Shown: piece after piece, positions 10,451 through 22,404 of the stretch
How the letters are laid out: each line of letters starts with the position of its first letter
Numbering within the stretch: position 1 is the stretch's first letter
Assembly: GCA_947561395.2 (NCBI GenBank)
Contig: OX387184.1
Coordinates: forward strand, 34,214,766 to 34,278,765
DNA: 64,000 nucleotides
Source: Buxus sempervirens
Lineage: Eukaryota > Streptophyta > Magnoliopsida > Buxales > Buxaceae
Direction of reading: 5' to 3'
The notes under the pieces: model-generated
The model's input: only the letters and a program-made list of their open reading frames with translations
Databases searched by the model: none
Told to the model about the DNA's origin: nothing
Translations under genes and position numbers: made by a program

Positions 10451-12810
10451 TGTAAAACCCCGAATTTCCCTTAAATAATAAATTAAATTAGTAAATAATA
10501 TTACCCAGAGTTATAAATTGATAGAACCATTTTAATATTGTAGGGGGTGATCAACTTATCGGAGATCCAGAAGTAGACGCAGATCTGACCGTCCGATCGT
10601 GAGATATCGAGGTATGTATTCTGAGTGGGCAAGGTGTATAGAAGAGTTGCATGGGAGATGCATAGGATCAGGGGGTATAAATATGTATAAAGAATTAACC
10701 TAATTCATATACTTGTATTGTCGCTCGTATTGAAGAGCCGCAAGCGACGAGTTGTTCAAGCGACCAAGGGAAGAAGAAGGAGAAGAAGAAGGAAGGGCTG
10801 GGCGTGCGTTCATCCCCAGAGGATTCTTCAGTGCAAGAGTTCGTCATTGTGCATAATAGAGAAGGAGGAATCAGCGTAGAGAGGTAGGTGACACCGTTTT
10901 GGTTTTAAATTTCGGATTTACCTCTGTTTAATTGCAATGCATGTTTCTATGATATGTAAAGTTGTATTTAGTTAGCTAAGCATGTTATAAATACATTAGA
11001 ATGAGTTTAGACGTGAAAAATCATGATTTAGAACTGTTTCTGTTCGATTTGGTGAGACCGCCGACCTCGACTGTGCAAGGCGCTCATCGGCGATCTTAGG
11101 CGCTGGTTAAATACTCGAGGACGCCGTGGACCGCGGGACGACGGACCGTGGGCGCTCGTAATTGCACTACCGCCGACTGATGACCGCCCGGAGCGATCCT
11201 GAGCGATCCCAGGCGCTCTCAGCAGAATTTCCAATTTTTCATAATTTCGAACCTAATTCAATTCTAAACTATTTTTAGACAATTTTAATGATTAATTAAG
11301 GTGTTTTAAGACCAAAATAAACTACCTAAATCCCTGTTTTACAGAAAAACAAATTAGGGAGATATTTAGAACATTAGTTGCCTAGTTTTGAAGGTAAACG
11401 AGAAATGTGATTTTGGAAAAGCCCAACTACTATTTGACTATCTAAACACTTTTAAATGGCATTAAAAATCATAAGACATTATAAAGAGAGTTCATAATCC
11501 GCAGGACGGAATAATGAAGTGAATGTACAGATATAACCATTATATGCCGCTAGGCACCAACCCTTATAGAAATATGATACTTTAGGGAATTTTGGAGTCT
11601 AGTGGGCATAGCTGGTTATGGATCCATAGTCGTAGCTAGATAGCTGAGGGATATGTCATTTGGGTTGAGTTACTCCTATATGCGACGCGCTTCCTTTGCA
11701 AGTTAGTTTGTCTGGGAAGGTCCTATGTCTGGAGGGACACCCCGGTGAGCCGCTGGTGATTCCCTGTACATGTGGATAAGCAACCACCTCCATGTATTGA
11801 TTCTGGTGCTGCATGCTGGTGGTACATACCAACTTTGATGGGTACGTGTGCAATAAGTCGGTGACTACGGCTCTTGTCTAAGCTGCGCTGCATGGGGCTT
11901 GAGTATCATTAGTAGCATCGCTCCTAAGTCGCACGGTGGTATAGCAATTGGTTGAGAATCATCTCAAAAGGTTTATCTAACTTTGTGAGTCCTACAATGA
12001 CACTGAAAACATAACGCTTGATATGATTACTATTGTGCACGTGCGGGATGCATGTGATTGGGATATTGATTGGATGTGACTGCTTAGTACATCCTGGCAA
12101 TGCATGGATTATGCTATTGATTTGTCTATTGAGATCTTATATTAAAACTTGTTGAAAATCATTTCTAGAACTGTTTATCAAACTGTTTTGTGTTCATGAA
12201 TAGTATAAATGATTATGCGAGCCTGATTTATCGATGTTGCTTTATCGTGCATGAACTGTTACTTTCCGTATATTAACTGTTTAATCATGCATGTGTTACC
12301 TACTAAGATATTCGTATCTCACCCTACTTCTATTCCATTTTTTTCAGCTGATACGCGAGAGGGGGATCTTTTAGACTTCCAGGGAGAGATAGCCGAGTAT
12401 TCGCCGAAGGATTATTATTATCCAGATCTTGTCTGAGGTGGATTGATGTTATAGACTTAGCATTTTAATTGGTTTATTATCATTAATTGGATTTGATGTA
12501 TGAGAGAGGCAAGAGAGAGTTAGTAACCAGTTCATTCTACCAGACTTTGATAATATTGATTGATGGTCAAGCTTCATGCTTGTTTGATGATTTTAATCTA
12601 CACTTCCGCACATACTTGTTTCCGCAACTCTGATAGTTTAATATATGGATTGGATTTACTTTCTTTGGTCTGGTATGTTATTGATGTTGTAATTGATATG
12701 GGCCAGTAACACCTCGGATTTGGTTGTTGAACTAAATTCGGGTTGTTACAGTAGCGAACCGGGTTCGGGTCGGGTGCCGGTTTGGACTGACCCGGGTTCG
12801 GGGCGTTACA
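10451..12810 (+). mobile_element. Solo LTR (2360 bp) with AGAGC target-site duplication
   Basis: It starts TGTAAAACCCCGAATTTCCC and ends CGGGTTCGGGGCGTTACA. AGAGC flanks both ends (10446-10450, 12811-12815). Modules: TATAAATA at 10676-10683; donor-like GAGGTAGGTGACACC from 10881; a GC-rich tract of GAGCGATCC/GGCGCTC units at about 11060-11225; a palindromic TATGGATCCATA near 11616-11627; AAGATATTCGTATCTC at 12305-12320; a CAG at 12347 followed by CTGATACGCGAGAGGGGGAT. It is the same subfamily as 48830-53667 and 50406-52810. It lacks the GAAACCC-loop hairpin run but has a TACATG...CATGTA stem near 11770-11805. Confidence 0.93.
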
Positions 12811-12879
12811 AGAGCACTTTTGAAAATTTTCTTAATAATTTTTTTTAAATGAATATTTGTTGAACTTAGGACTAGATTG

Positions 12880-13134
12880 GTATTTTTTTTCTTTTATATA
12901 AATGTAAACAAAGCATAGGTTAAAAACCAATTTTAGTGAGTCAGGCCTTTTGTGAGCCTAACCTTTAATGAGCCGAGATTTTGTGAGCTGAACAACCTGA
13001 GCTCAAGATTTTTTAACAAACCTGAGCCCAAATTTTCTTAAAAGGCCTGAGCCAAGTCTGAGCCTTTCTCAAGATTTATGAGCCTAACCCAACTATGCAA
13101 AGTTTTGCTCCACTTGGCTCGTTTACAGCCCTAC
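12880..13134 (-). mobile_element. hAT-like non-autonomous fragment
   Basis: Read on the minus strand the segment starts TAGGGCTGTAAACGAGCC at about 13134, a terminus typical of small hAT-type plant elements. It continues as a degenerate repetition of GGCTCA/GAGCC words. The other terminus and an 8-bp TSD could not be identified, so the left boundary is approximate. It might also be a fragment of another small element with similar ends. Confidence 0.4.
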
Positions 13135-15152
13135 AAAATTCATTCTCTGTGTTCTGATTTTTGTCTTAAATTATTCTAGAGCAACATTTGTATCCTAGTT
13201 CTTCTTTGCAAGGTTTAAGACCTTTGTACTAATCACTATACAAATCATGGTTTATATTGAGTTGTATCGATTGATACGAACTAGTATTGGCTAGGGCTGT
13301 CAATGGGTCAAATATGGGTTATTGGGTTGAATATGTAACGCCCCGGATCCGAGTCACATGAAAACCCGTAACTCGTACCCAGAGGTTAACATAAACAACA
13401 GGATCGCAATATCAGAGTGAAGGAAAAACATGAATACAACAATAACTATACAACAGAGTGCGCTAAAATAATCCCAAACGAAAATAAACTCACATGACCA
13501 AGTAACTACCCGCAAGTATCGTCCTCTCCAGGAGCAGCTGAAAAACAAAACAAAACAATACGGAATGAGATACGAATATCCCAGTGAGCAGCACATGCAT
13601 GCACAAATACATTTATTTCAGTTCTAAAACATGCCACGATTATAACCATGTACAATGACGATAATACGCGTATTCCGAATAAGCCGACTAAACTTCAATA
13701 ATCCAATTCATATCAGTGTGGAAAACCATCAGGTAAGTCAAACAATAACAATCTGTTTCCAATCCCGAAGTGTAAAACCCCAGATTTGAGTAAAAACAAA
13801 ATAAAATAATAATACTAGAATAAACTAAACTAACAGTAACAGTAAAGAAAATAAACACATAATAACAGTAGATGAAAAAAAAAATAGTATATATATATAT
13901 ATATGCACATATAGATGTAGGTGCAGGTTAAATCAAATTTTATTATTGCTAGGGACTTGTGGTCATCAGGGTTAACAAAAAAAAATTGGAAATATTCGGA
14001 CCCGTAAATAAATAAGAAATGGGTCAATAGTTAAAATCCGGGAAAATCCCTACATTAATGAGGGGTAGAAAAGGGATTCGAGGGATAAGAGCGGGTTAGG
14101 TCAAACCCTGGCGGTGTCTATAAATACGAAGCTCTTATAAAATTTTCGGGGATTTTGGAGAAAGGTGGCCGCTCTAGAGAAAGTTAGGGCAGCAGTCCAG
14201 CGGGTTATCTCTCGAAATGGAATCCACCCAGGATGGCCGGAAGCTTGAAGAAGGTCTTCAACACGAGGTGAGTGGCATTGTTTTACAACCGAGGTTTCGG
14301 ATTATTTCGTATATTCATTGAATGATATCATGGTGTTGAATTTCATTGATATTGAGGTTTCTGCGCAACACAGTTACGGAGGGTTTTTGGTTTTGCACAG
14401 TGAAATTGGGGATAACTGGGAAATCATGTAGATTAAATTCAAATTAGGTTTGGATGTATCCTGGGAATGTTAGGAGGCTATATAAGTGGTTACAGACTGA
14501 AAAATTGCAGCCAGAGATGGATTTCTGGGATTAACAGAGACCTGGAACCGAGAATGACTTACCGCCTAGCTGGCGCTTACCTAGCGCCCACCTAGGAGGT
14601 GAGCGCCAAGAAAAACAGACCCGGCGCCGAGCTAGCGCCCACCTCGCGCCTAGCTCGCGCCTACCTCCAACTCTCGCGCCTATCTCGCGCTTTTCTCTCG
14701 CCCGTCTGGCGCTTAGCTAGCGCCCACTCGTCCACGGGTGAGCGCAAGCTTCATGTTAAACAAAGGGACTTACCGCCCACCTGGCACCCACCTCAGGGAA
14801 GTGAGCGCCCAGTAGTTTTCATGCAGAATCCTAAAATTTCGCAAGAACCAAGGGTGTTCTGGATAATAGGGGTTCTTCAACCACTTAACCAACAAATAGA
14901 TTTCGACATTAGAGGTAATAAATCTTGCTGGTAAGAACAATGGAGATAGGTACTAGTTTTAGTACAAGCTTATGAGGTAGGTGTGGAGAAATATTTCGAG
15001 GATGCTCGGGATGTTCACATACTAGGGCTTTATTCTAGTCCTCTTGAAATATGCATTGTTTGGTACCTGATTTGGTTTATTGAACCCTGTTTTGATGGCA
15101 AGTTTTGAATGAGGTTGTAATTATTATTTATTTGATTTCTTGTGTTAGTTTC

Positions 15153-15590
15153 TGTTCTGGTTGGAACACTTGTGAGTTTCTGTTCTGGTTGGAACACTTG
15201 AGTGAGTTTCTGTTCTGGTTGGAACACTGGTGTGAGTTGATGTTCTGGTTGGAACACTGGTGTGAGTTGATGTTCTGGTTGGAACAATGGTGTGAGTTTA
15301 TGTTCTGGTTGGAACACTGGTGTGAGTTGATGTTCTGGTTGGAACAATGGTGTGAGTTTATGTTCTGGTTGGAACACTGGTGTGAGTTGATGTTCTGGTT
15401 GGAACACTGGTGTGAGTTGATGTTCTGGTTGGAACAATGGTATGAGTTTATGTTCTGGTTGGAACACTTGTGTGAGTTGATGTTCTGGTTGGAACACTTG
15501 TGTGAGTTTATGTTCTGGTTGGAACACTGGTGTGAGTTGATGTTCTGGTTGGAACAATGGGGTGAGTTTCTGTTCTGGTTGGAACAACTT
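15153..15590 (+). repeat. 15-copy tandem array, 30-bp unit
   Basis: Each unit contains TGTTCTGGTTGGAACA followed by a variable CTTG/CTGG/ATGG and TGTGAGTT. The first unit is 28 bp and the rest are 30 bp. Because 30 is a multiple of three and the unit lacks stops in several frames, both strands show long open frames encoding repetitive peptides. There is no sign that these are genes. TTCTGGTTGGAA is near-palindromic. Three related units sit in the LTR at 23235-25480 (about 24053-24140). Confidence 0.95.
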
Positions 15591-15729
15591 GTGATGTGCA
15601 TGTCGACTGCGGTGTTTTATCGGTTTTAAACTTGATTTATCCTGAATCCAGAATTTAAGTCCAAGATGTGATGCCTTTGTCTATTGGGGAAATGGCATGG
15701 CCAGGAAGCGTTGCCACTACCCATGTAGA

Positions 15730-15850
15730 GCAGCCCGATACCGTGGGTAGTACTGGTTGTCAGTGTCGATACCCGGAGTAGGCCGGCACTGGATGACGAA
15801 CCCTGGGTGGTTCGTCATTTCAGAGTATCCGAAACCCTGAGAGGGCCGGA
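15730..15850 (+). other. Abutting hairpin run with covarying stems
   Basis: Same arrangement as in the LTR at 4745-7529 with different stem bases: GCAGCC/GGTTGT (15730-15760), CAGTGTC/GGCACTG (15761-15791, loop GATACCCGGAGTAGGCC), GATGACGAACC/GGTTCGTCATT (15792-15819, an 11-bp stem) and a weak TCC/GGA around GAAACCCTGAGAGGGCC (15828-15850). Against CAATGCA/TGCATTG of the other LTR, the third pair changes from A-T to G-C on both arms. Confidence 0.75.
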
Positions 15851-16913
15851 ACTGTGTACATGAGGTTGGGAGGCAGCTCTGGCATGTGGATTAACCAATC
15901 ACTCAATCGCAAAACATTGACCCGGTAGGAGCTCTGTGATATCCGGCTCGATATATACATCTATATACACATCTTGATGGATTGGGGTAGTATTAGGTTT
16001 TTCTTTTATCGGTCTCATCGAAGCCCCGTTTTACTTGTCGCGTGGTTATCCGATTCATAATTTAAATGGTAAAATGTAAATTTGAGCATGCATGTGTCAC
16101 TCGCTGAGATATTCGTATCTCATCCCCTCGTTATGGTTTGTTTTTCAGATGCGTTGGAGCGCAGGTACTTGCGGGTTAGTTCGGGGCCATGTGAGTTATT
16201 ATGTTGGGTTTTGTTTAGCGCACTCTATTGCATAGAAATATTTAGTTTCATGTTTTCTTTACTCTGGTAGTTTGATCCTGTTGTTTTATTAACCTCTGGA
16301 TACGAGTTACGGGTTTTCCATGACTCGCATCCGGGGCGTTACACGAAGAATGCGATAAAATAAAGATTAACTGACAACAACATAACGAATAACCATAATT
16401 TCGTATCTCAAGATATAATTCCAGATATACCAATGTCATATAACACAAAGTCTTCTCATAACCATGCCCACGCCTCCAAATGTATATCCGGCCTACTCAG
16501 GGTTTCGGATATTGAAATGACTACGTCATCCAATGCAGGCCTACTCCCCGGGTTTCTGCATTGACAACCAGGCCTACTCAGGGTTTCTGGCTGCTCTACA
16601 CCGGCGGGAAGAACAATACCCAATAATCGGTAAACAATATTCCATGAACCATAAATACCAACAACCAGCGAATAAAACATATCACGTCAAATAAAATCAA
16701 ATACCAACATTGGTCAATGTCATGACTATTGTTTAGTTGATAAATTAAACATGCCAAGTAGACACTCCACACCTCCATGTACACAGTTCCGGCCTACTCA
16801 GGGTTTCGGATACTCTGAAATGACGGCCTACTCAGGGTTTCGTCATCCAATGCAGGCCTACTCAGGGTTTCTGCACTGACAACCAGGCCTACTCAAGGTT
16901 TCTGGCTGCTCTC

Positions 16914-18916
16914 AACCCGTGCTAAACTCAATCCACCACTATGCGTGTTTCATTCTTCAATCTAGTATTCAATAATTTTAACAGAACTCACTGACAGGCC
17001 AATGAGAGTAGCTAATGGAGATATCCTTCCTGCAAAATTTCGTCGGGATCCTTAACAATTTCGAATTTAACCCTATTCAGAATGGTTTAGCTCATTTTAA
17101 GATCAACCAACAGATTTTTCCTTTTTTTTAAAAAAAACTTACCTTATGTCCTTACTTCTAAAATAAAACATATTTCTTCATTCAAAAACTTTCCATTCAC
17201 TTAAATGGAGACCCTAAATTCCACCTCTCTTATTTAACTTAGATTTCTACATTTATTCCTCAATACATTTTCAATTAACTCCAGACATAATTTTTCACAT
17301 AAGAAGAAATTCCTATAACTTATACCCTTGCAATACCAATGCACTAAGAAATAATTATACCTCCTCTAATATATTCTAAAACTCCCTTTAGGTTTAACCA
17401 TGTCATTTAAAATCTTTTTTTCAGCATCTATTTACTTGCTTTTATATTAAAGCACATCCATAAAATTTTCTGAAATAAATATCACTCATTCACTCCATAT
17501 TATATATTTATTTATTTTCCATCACCTGGCACACATACCCTACCTCCAAATCTTAATAAGCCATTCTTGAAATCAAGCTGCTAGTAGGCTTATCTCCTTT
17601 CCCTAATTCTCTGGTGTGCCTCAAGCTGAATTCGGTAACAATCTCTCCCAACTACGCTAGGTTAATTCTGACTTCACAGGCATTAAAGCTAAAATCCCAC
17701 CATCCCCATGTCTGGTAAATTCACAAGCTAATTTCTACTAGTACCCACAATATTCCACTAACCAACCATAACTGTAGTGATCTTATCCCATGGCACTTTT
17801 ATAACCTAATAATGATACATATAAAATGACTTGGATGTTTCAAGCTGGATAATAATAAATGTAAAAATATAATCTCTCCATAGATCCATTCATCCTCTTA
17901 TATTATAACTAGATACTGCGGAAAGTAAGATATCCTCCCCAACTATTGTAATCTGAAAATCTCTTAAACTTCAACCCAATAAGGTCATACCACCAAACTC
18001 AAGTGCACCTTCATGCTTACTTACATTCTATTCTGGTGGAGAAATTTTCCGAATGAAATCTCATCCTTGCCTTCTAAATTCACCACACTTCCGCTATGCA
18101 TTTAATAATTTTCCAAACTTACCCATGCATTCTCAATAATCCTTATGAGTATAACAACTTAAAATTTCTTATTCCCCATATTCATACCTACTAGTAAAAT
18201 AAAATAGCTCAGAAGAAAACAACATAACTTGCTGTCACCCACCCTTTCATATATGTGCACCTATATGAAGAATAGGAAAGAAATCATGCAAATTCCCTTC
18301 TAGTTTAAATTAAACAATATATCACACAACAGATTTCTTATACATATAAATAGTACAATACATACCCCATTTGTATAAAGCTTGATACCCAAGTAAATGT
18401 TCAGCATTGGCCGATGCCTCACACTACTAAAGTATGGCTATATACATCTGGCTCATCATCCAATTAAGCATACAATAGTTCGCATGCTTAATCAACCATC
18501 ACCAATTTCAAGCTTCAAATATATGAATTCAGCAATTAAAATCATCTCATAACTTCCACGTATTCATTTTAATGTTTATCTCAAAACTAACTACTTCTCA
18601 GAATCCTCAATTCCTTCTGAATGAAAATTCAATAACTTTTCCTTAATCATGCATAATTTATAATGTTAATAATAATAATAATAATAATAGTAATGCATTA
18701 TATCACAAATAACAAATCATATCACACCCTATATACAAAACATAGAAGATCCAGTATCTTACCATTAACCATATTGATTTACTGCTAGATCTAAAGAAAT
18801 AGCACTCTCAGCCTATATTTCCTATTTAAGGAATGCTATCTAACGAGCACACAACCCCCAAGTCCATCTTAGAGTTTCCTAGTCCTATGTCATGTTTCCT
18901 TTCAAAACTCTGATAT
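16914..18916 (-). mobile_element. Non-coding internal region of the LTR element
   Basis: About 2.0 kb of AT-rich DNA between primer binding site and truncated 3' LTR. No gag, protease, RT or integrase similarity is visible and there is no long open frame on either strand. It includes a short (AAT)n tract near 18666-18692. A polypurine tract next to the 3' LTR is not visible, consistent with loss of that junction. Confidence 0.65.
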
Positions 18917-18928
18917 TCTCTGATACCA
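18917..18928 (-). other. Primer binding site, initiator-Met tRNA type
   Basis: On the minus strand TGGTATCAGAGA follows the LTR terminus after two bases. TGGTATCAGAG is the usual complement of the 3' end of plant initiator methionine tRNA. This fixes the orientation and shows that the element is a genuine reverse-transcribed LTR element. Confidence 0.85.
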
Positions 18929-18930
18929 TC

Positions 18931-21642
18931 TGTAACGCCCCGGATCCGAGTCACATGAAAACCTGTAACTCGTACCCAGAGGTTAACATAAACAACAGGA
19001 TCGCAATATCAGAGTGAAGGAAAAACATGAATACAACAATAACTATACAACAGAGTGCGCTAAAATAATCCCAAACGAAAATAAACTCACATGACCAAGT
19101 AACTACCCGCAAGTATCATCCTCTCCAGGAGCAGCTGAAAAACAAAACAAAACAATACGGAATGAGATACGAATATCCCAGTGAGCAGCACATGCATGCA
19201 CAAATACATTTATTTCAGTTCTAAAACATGCCACGATTATAACCATGTACAATGACGATAATACGCGTATTCCGAATAAGCCGACTAAACTTCAATAATC
19301 CAATTCATATCAGTGCGGAAAACCATCAGGTAAGTCAAACAATAACAATCCGTTTCCAATCCCGAAGAATGCGATAAAATAAAGATTAACTGACAACAAC
19401 ATAACGAATAACCATAATTTCGTATCTCAAGATATAATTCCAGATATACCAATGTCATATAACACAAAGTCTTCTCATAACCATGCCCACGCCTCCAAAT
19501 GTATATCCGGCCTACTCAGGGTTTCGGATATTGAAATGACTACGTCATCCAATGCAGGCCTACTCCCCGGGTTTCTGCATTGACAACCAGGCCTACTCAG
19601 GGTTTCTGGCTGCTCTACACCGGCGGGAAGAACAATACCCAATAATCGATAAACAATATTCCATGAACCATAAATACCAACAACCAGCGAATAAAACATA
19701 TCACGTCAAATAAAATCAAATACCAACATTGGTCAATGTCATGACTATTGTTTAGTTGATAAATTAAACATGCCAAGTAGACACTCCACACCTCCATGTA
19801 CACAGTTCCGGCCTACTTAGGGTTTCGGATACTCTGAAATGACGGCCTACTCAGGGTTTCGTCATCCAATGCAGGCCTACTCAGGGTTTCTGCACTGACA
19901 ACCAGGCCTACTCAGGGTTTCTGGCTGCTCTACACCGGTCGTGGCAACACACAAGGCCATGCAATTCCAACAACCAACAATAACATCACATTACTAAGCT
20001 TAAACATCTGGATCCAGGACAAGCTAGACCAAAACAGTAAAACATCGTATAATCTCAATACCAATATCAAAGAAAAACCATTCATCTCATATCATGTAAA
20101 ACTCATCACAATTCATCACCTGTCCCTCTGGACCAAGCAGTACCTCAAGTACATTCAGTAATTTCTCATTTCCGTAACACAATTCATATGGAAGTAAAAC
20201 TCAATGCATTCATACCAAGGAAATCCTTTCAATACATTTAAAGTTTCCAACAAGCGAAACCAGAAATACAATAACTTCTCAATCAAAACAGTGTATAGAA
20301 CAAGGAAAAGCAACTGGTAACTCTTACTAGTTTGGTGTCCGGCACAATACTCATAAGTAACCTAAACTCAACTAAAAAAACTCATAAGATGTTCACAAAT
20401 TTTTCCTCTATTAATTTCATAGGCAAAATGGTTTCTCAGGTTCCTAACCCAGTGAATAGTGAAGTGGTTTAACCCCTAAGTAATGCAAATACTCTTGGTC
20501 AAATCAGAAATTCCATTTCAGTAAGCAAAATAGGTCTGCCGCTCACCTACTGAGGTGGGCGCGAGGTGAGCGCCGGTCGGCGGTGAAGAAAATGGGCAAA
20601 ATCGACCTGCCGCTCACCCGACGCTAGGTGAGCGCGAGATGAGCGCGAGATGGGCGTGAGGTGGGCGCGAGATTCGCGCGAGATGGGCGCATCGTTTTCT
20701 ACTTCGCGCGAGATGAGCATGAGGTGGGCGCGAGCTCGGCGGTAGGTCGTTATTAACGGGGCGCCTACCTCTGAGGTGAGCGCCGGTGAGCGCGAGTGAG
20801 CGGGATACCCCCTGTGGTTTTCATTTCTCTGTTATTTTGAGATCTACATGACTGGCCGGTTTGTGAAGGTCTGTAATTACTCCAATACACTCCTAATACT
20901 CCCAGAAGACTTCCCAACCATATTTGGAATTAATCTAAACACTTTCATTTTCAATTATAAAATTAAATCCGGAGACTCTGTTCATGTAACTTCCCGAAAA
21001 CCAGAAAACCAGAAAAACTCATACTATCAGTTGATATATAAACCATGCATCAGAATAATCTCGAGAGAAACAGAAAACACAAATCCCAGTTGTAAATCAG
21101 TGCTACTCACATGAATGCGCTTATTCCCGAATGGTAAAACCTCGGCCGATCACTTCTCCGGCCACGCACGCGAATGAAAAATCTACCGAAACAAATCTTC
21201 TCGAGCAGAGAGAAATAACCCACTGAACTTCAGCTCCAAAACCCTTCTTTTAGCCCTTGCGATTCTTGTTCTTCACGAGCAGAAACCCTAGTCGCCACTC
21301 CAGCCGAAATCGCTCAGTTACAAAAATACGATGCGAGCATTCGAAAACCAAAACCCTAATTTCCCTTTAGTATATATATATACCCTCCACACGCTCGCAT
21401 ACGTATGGCCGCACGACAACTTTTTAAAAGCCTTGATCCTGTGCATGCTCGCCCACTGAAAACCCTACATTTTCCCGCATCCACTTAAGCTTATTCTCTT
21501 TGACAACTAATGATCAAAAATCTCCAGCAATGAATAAATTTTGATTAAGCCTGCCCATAAATCCATGTGTTCATACTTTCGCATATATTTTATTTTATCT
21601 ACTATTTTATTTATTTTTTTTACTCAAAACTGGGGTCTTACA
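18931..21642 (-). repeat. 5' LTR of the non-coding LTR element (2712 bp)
   Basis: On the minus strand it starts TGTAAGACCCC and ends GGGGCGTTACA. Modules in LTR sense: a TATA-rich tract at about 21370-21382; a donor-like GTGAGTAGCACTGATTTAC at 21110 leftward; GC microrepeats at 20535-20800; hairpin runs at 19806-19928 and 19503-19610; GGGATATTCGTATCTC at 19179-19164; and a CAG upstream of the terminal segment. Comparison of 18931-19367 with the other LTR (13334-13770) shows only about four differences, all C/T or G/A, so the insertion is recent relative to its surroundings. Confidence 0.85.
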
Positions 21643-21799
21643 GAATATAAGTAAAATTAAATTCAAATTCGAATAGATTCGAACTCTAAACTCTTTAATC
21701 GAATTCGATCTGACGAATATAAATGAATATCCATATTCTACTACTCGGATAAAATACAGGTCAAATTTAGATCTAAAATTCAACCCATTGATAGCCCTA

Positions 21800-22313
21800 T
21801 TAATTACTAGCAAATATTTATCATTAATTATCTTATCTAACAATATTTTTATGATATTTGTAAAATTTATGGTATTGAGTTGTAGAAGTAGGTTTGACTC
21901 TACACCAGCCCACACTTAAAATAGTGCTTTTTGTGCTTTATAATATACCATTTAACTCAAAATCCATATATATGTCATTTATTTGAACTTTATACACGTG
22001 CACGCTCCCTGCTTTCCTTAAAAAAAGGCATAATTTGAAAAGAAAAAAAGGATATTTACATTTTATCCCACTTTCCCATGAGGTTTTTGAAATACTAGTT
22101 TACCACCTTAAGGTTTGCTATAAGTAACAGTCTCTCCCTACAAGAGGTTTGACTGTAAATTTTTTAAAAGTGTTGATTAGGTGGCAAGATAGAAAACATA
22201 TATTGATAATTTTGTGCCTTTTATCCTGATTATTTAAAACTAAATATCAAGATTACCCTTTTAGTGGGTTGGTTCAATGATTACAACATCAACTCAAATG
22301 AAAAATAACCTGT
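21800..22313. other. Unassigned AT-rich DNA
   Basis: About 500 bp between the MITE and the CACTA transposon. It includes a stretch around 22070-22200 (a CCCATGAGGTTTTTG box and GGTTTGACTGTAAA) that resembles dispersed plant repeats, but I cannot name a family. No gene is seen. Confidence 0.35.
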
Positions 22314-22404
22314 CACTACAAAAATACAAGGATACAGCGGCGGAGATTTGTGGACCTTTAGCAGTGGTCTTTTAATGACCGCCGCTAAAAATATCCAACT
22401 TAAC
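22314..22404 (+). repeat. CACTA left terminal and subterminal repeats
   Basis: The CACTACAAAAATACAAGG terminus is followed by CAGCGGCGGAG and GACCGCCGCTAAAA subterminal words. In En/Spm elements such words are binding sites for the element's DNA-binding protein; here that is inferred from position and repetition. Confidence 0.8.

Larger units (their letters stand above)
13771..16343 (+). mobile_element. Solo LTR (2573 bp) with CGAAG target-site duplication
   Basis: It starts TGTAAAACCCCAG and ends CCGGGGCGTTACA. CGAAG flanks it at 13766-13770 and 16344-16348. Modules: TATAAATA at 14119-14126; donor-like GAGGTGAGTGGCATTG from 14265; GC microrepeats at 14560-14810; a 15-copy 30-bp satellite at 15153-15590; a hairpin run at 15730-15850; GAGATATTCGTATCTC at 16106-16121; CAG ending at 16148. 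It is inserted in the 3' LTR of the element at 13334-21642 and so is younger than it. Confidence 0.93.
13334..21642 (-). mobile_element. Non-coding LTR retroelement (LARD-like), reverse orientation
   Basis: It is bounded by GAATA at 13329-13333 and 21643-21647. Read on the minus strand, the 5' LTR (21642-18931) ends in GGGGCGTTACA and is followed two bases later by an initiator-Met-type primer binding site. About 2 kb of AT-rich internal DNA with no coding potential follows, then a 3' LTR. The 3' LTR matches the 5' LTR closely but lacks about its first 1.7 kb: similarity stops at about 16913. A deletion therefore removed the internal/3' LTR junction. A younger solo LTR (13771-16343) sits in the 3' LTR. 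Mobility would have needed proteins from another element. Confidence 0.85.
13292..21799 (+). mobile_element. hAT-like MITE split by a nested LTR element
   Basis: TAGGGCTGTCAATGGGT (13292-13308) and ACCCATTGATAGCCCTA (21783-21799) form inverted termini. Together with 13309-13333 and 21643-21782 they reconstitute a small AT-rich element of about 200 bp. The LTR element at 13334-21642 with its GAATA TSD lies exactly between the halves. The flanks do not give a clean 8-bp TSD, so the insertion is old or the class assignment is imprecise. Confidence 0.6.

Noticed and set aside
15149-15592. Possible CRISPR array (regular 30-bp repeats)
   Set aside because: Units are directly contiguous without unique spacers and the context is a plant LTR.
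15030-15629. Long overlapping open frames on both strands with repeated peptides such as FWLEHWCELM
   Set aside because: They arise from a 30-bp repeat whose length is a multiple of three. They overlap on both strands, have no homology I recognise and lie in a solo LTR.
18667-18692. (AAT)n microsatellite as a separate mobile feature
   Set aside because: Short simple repeat within the AT-rich internal region, with no further structure.
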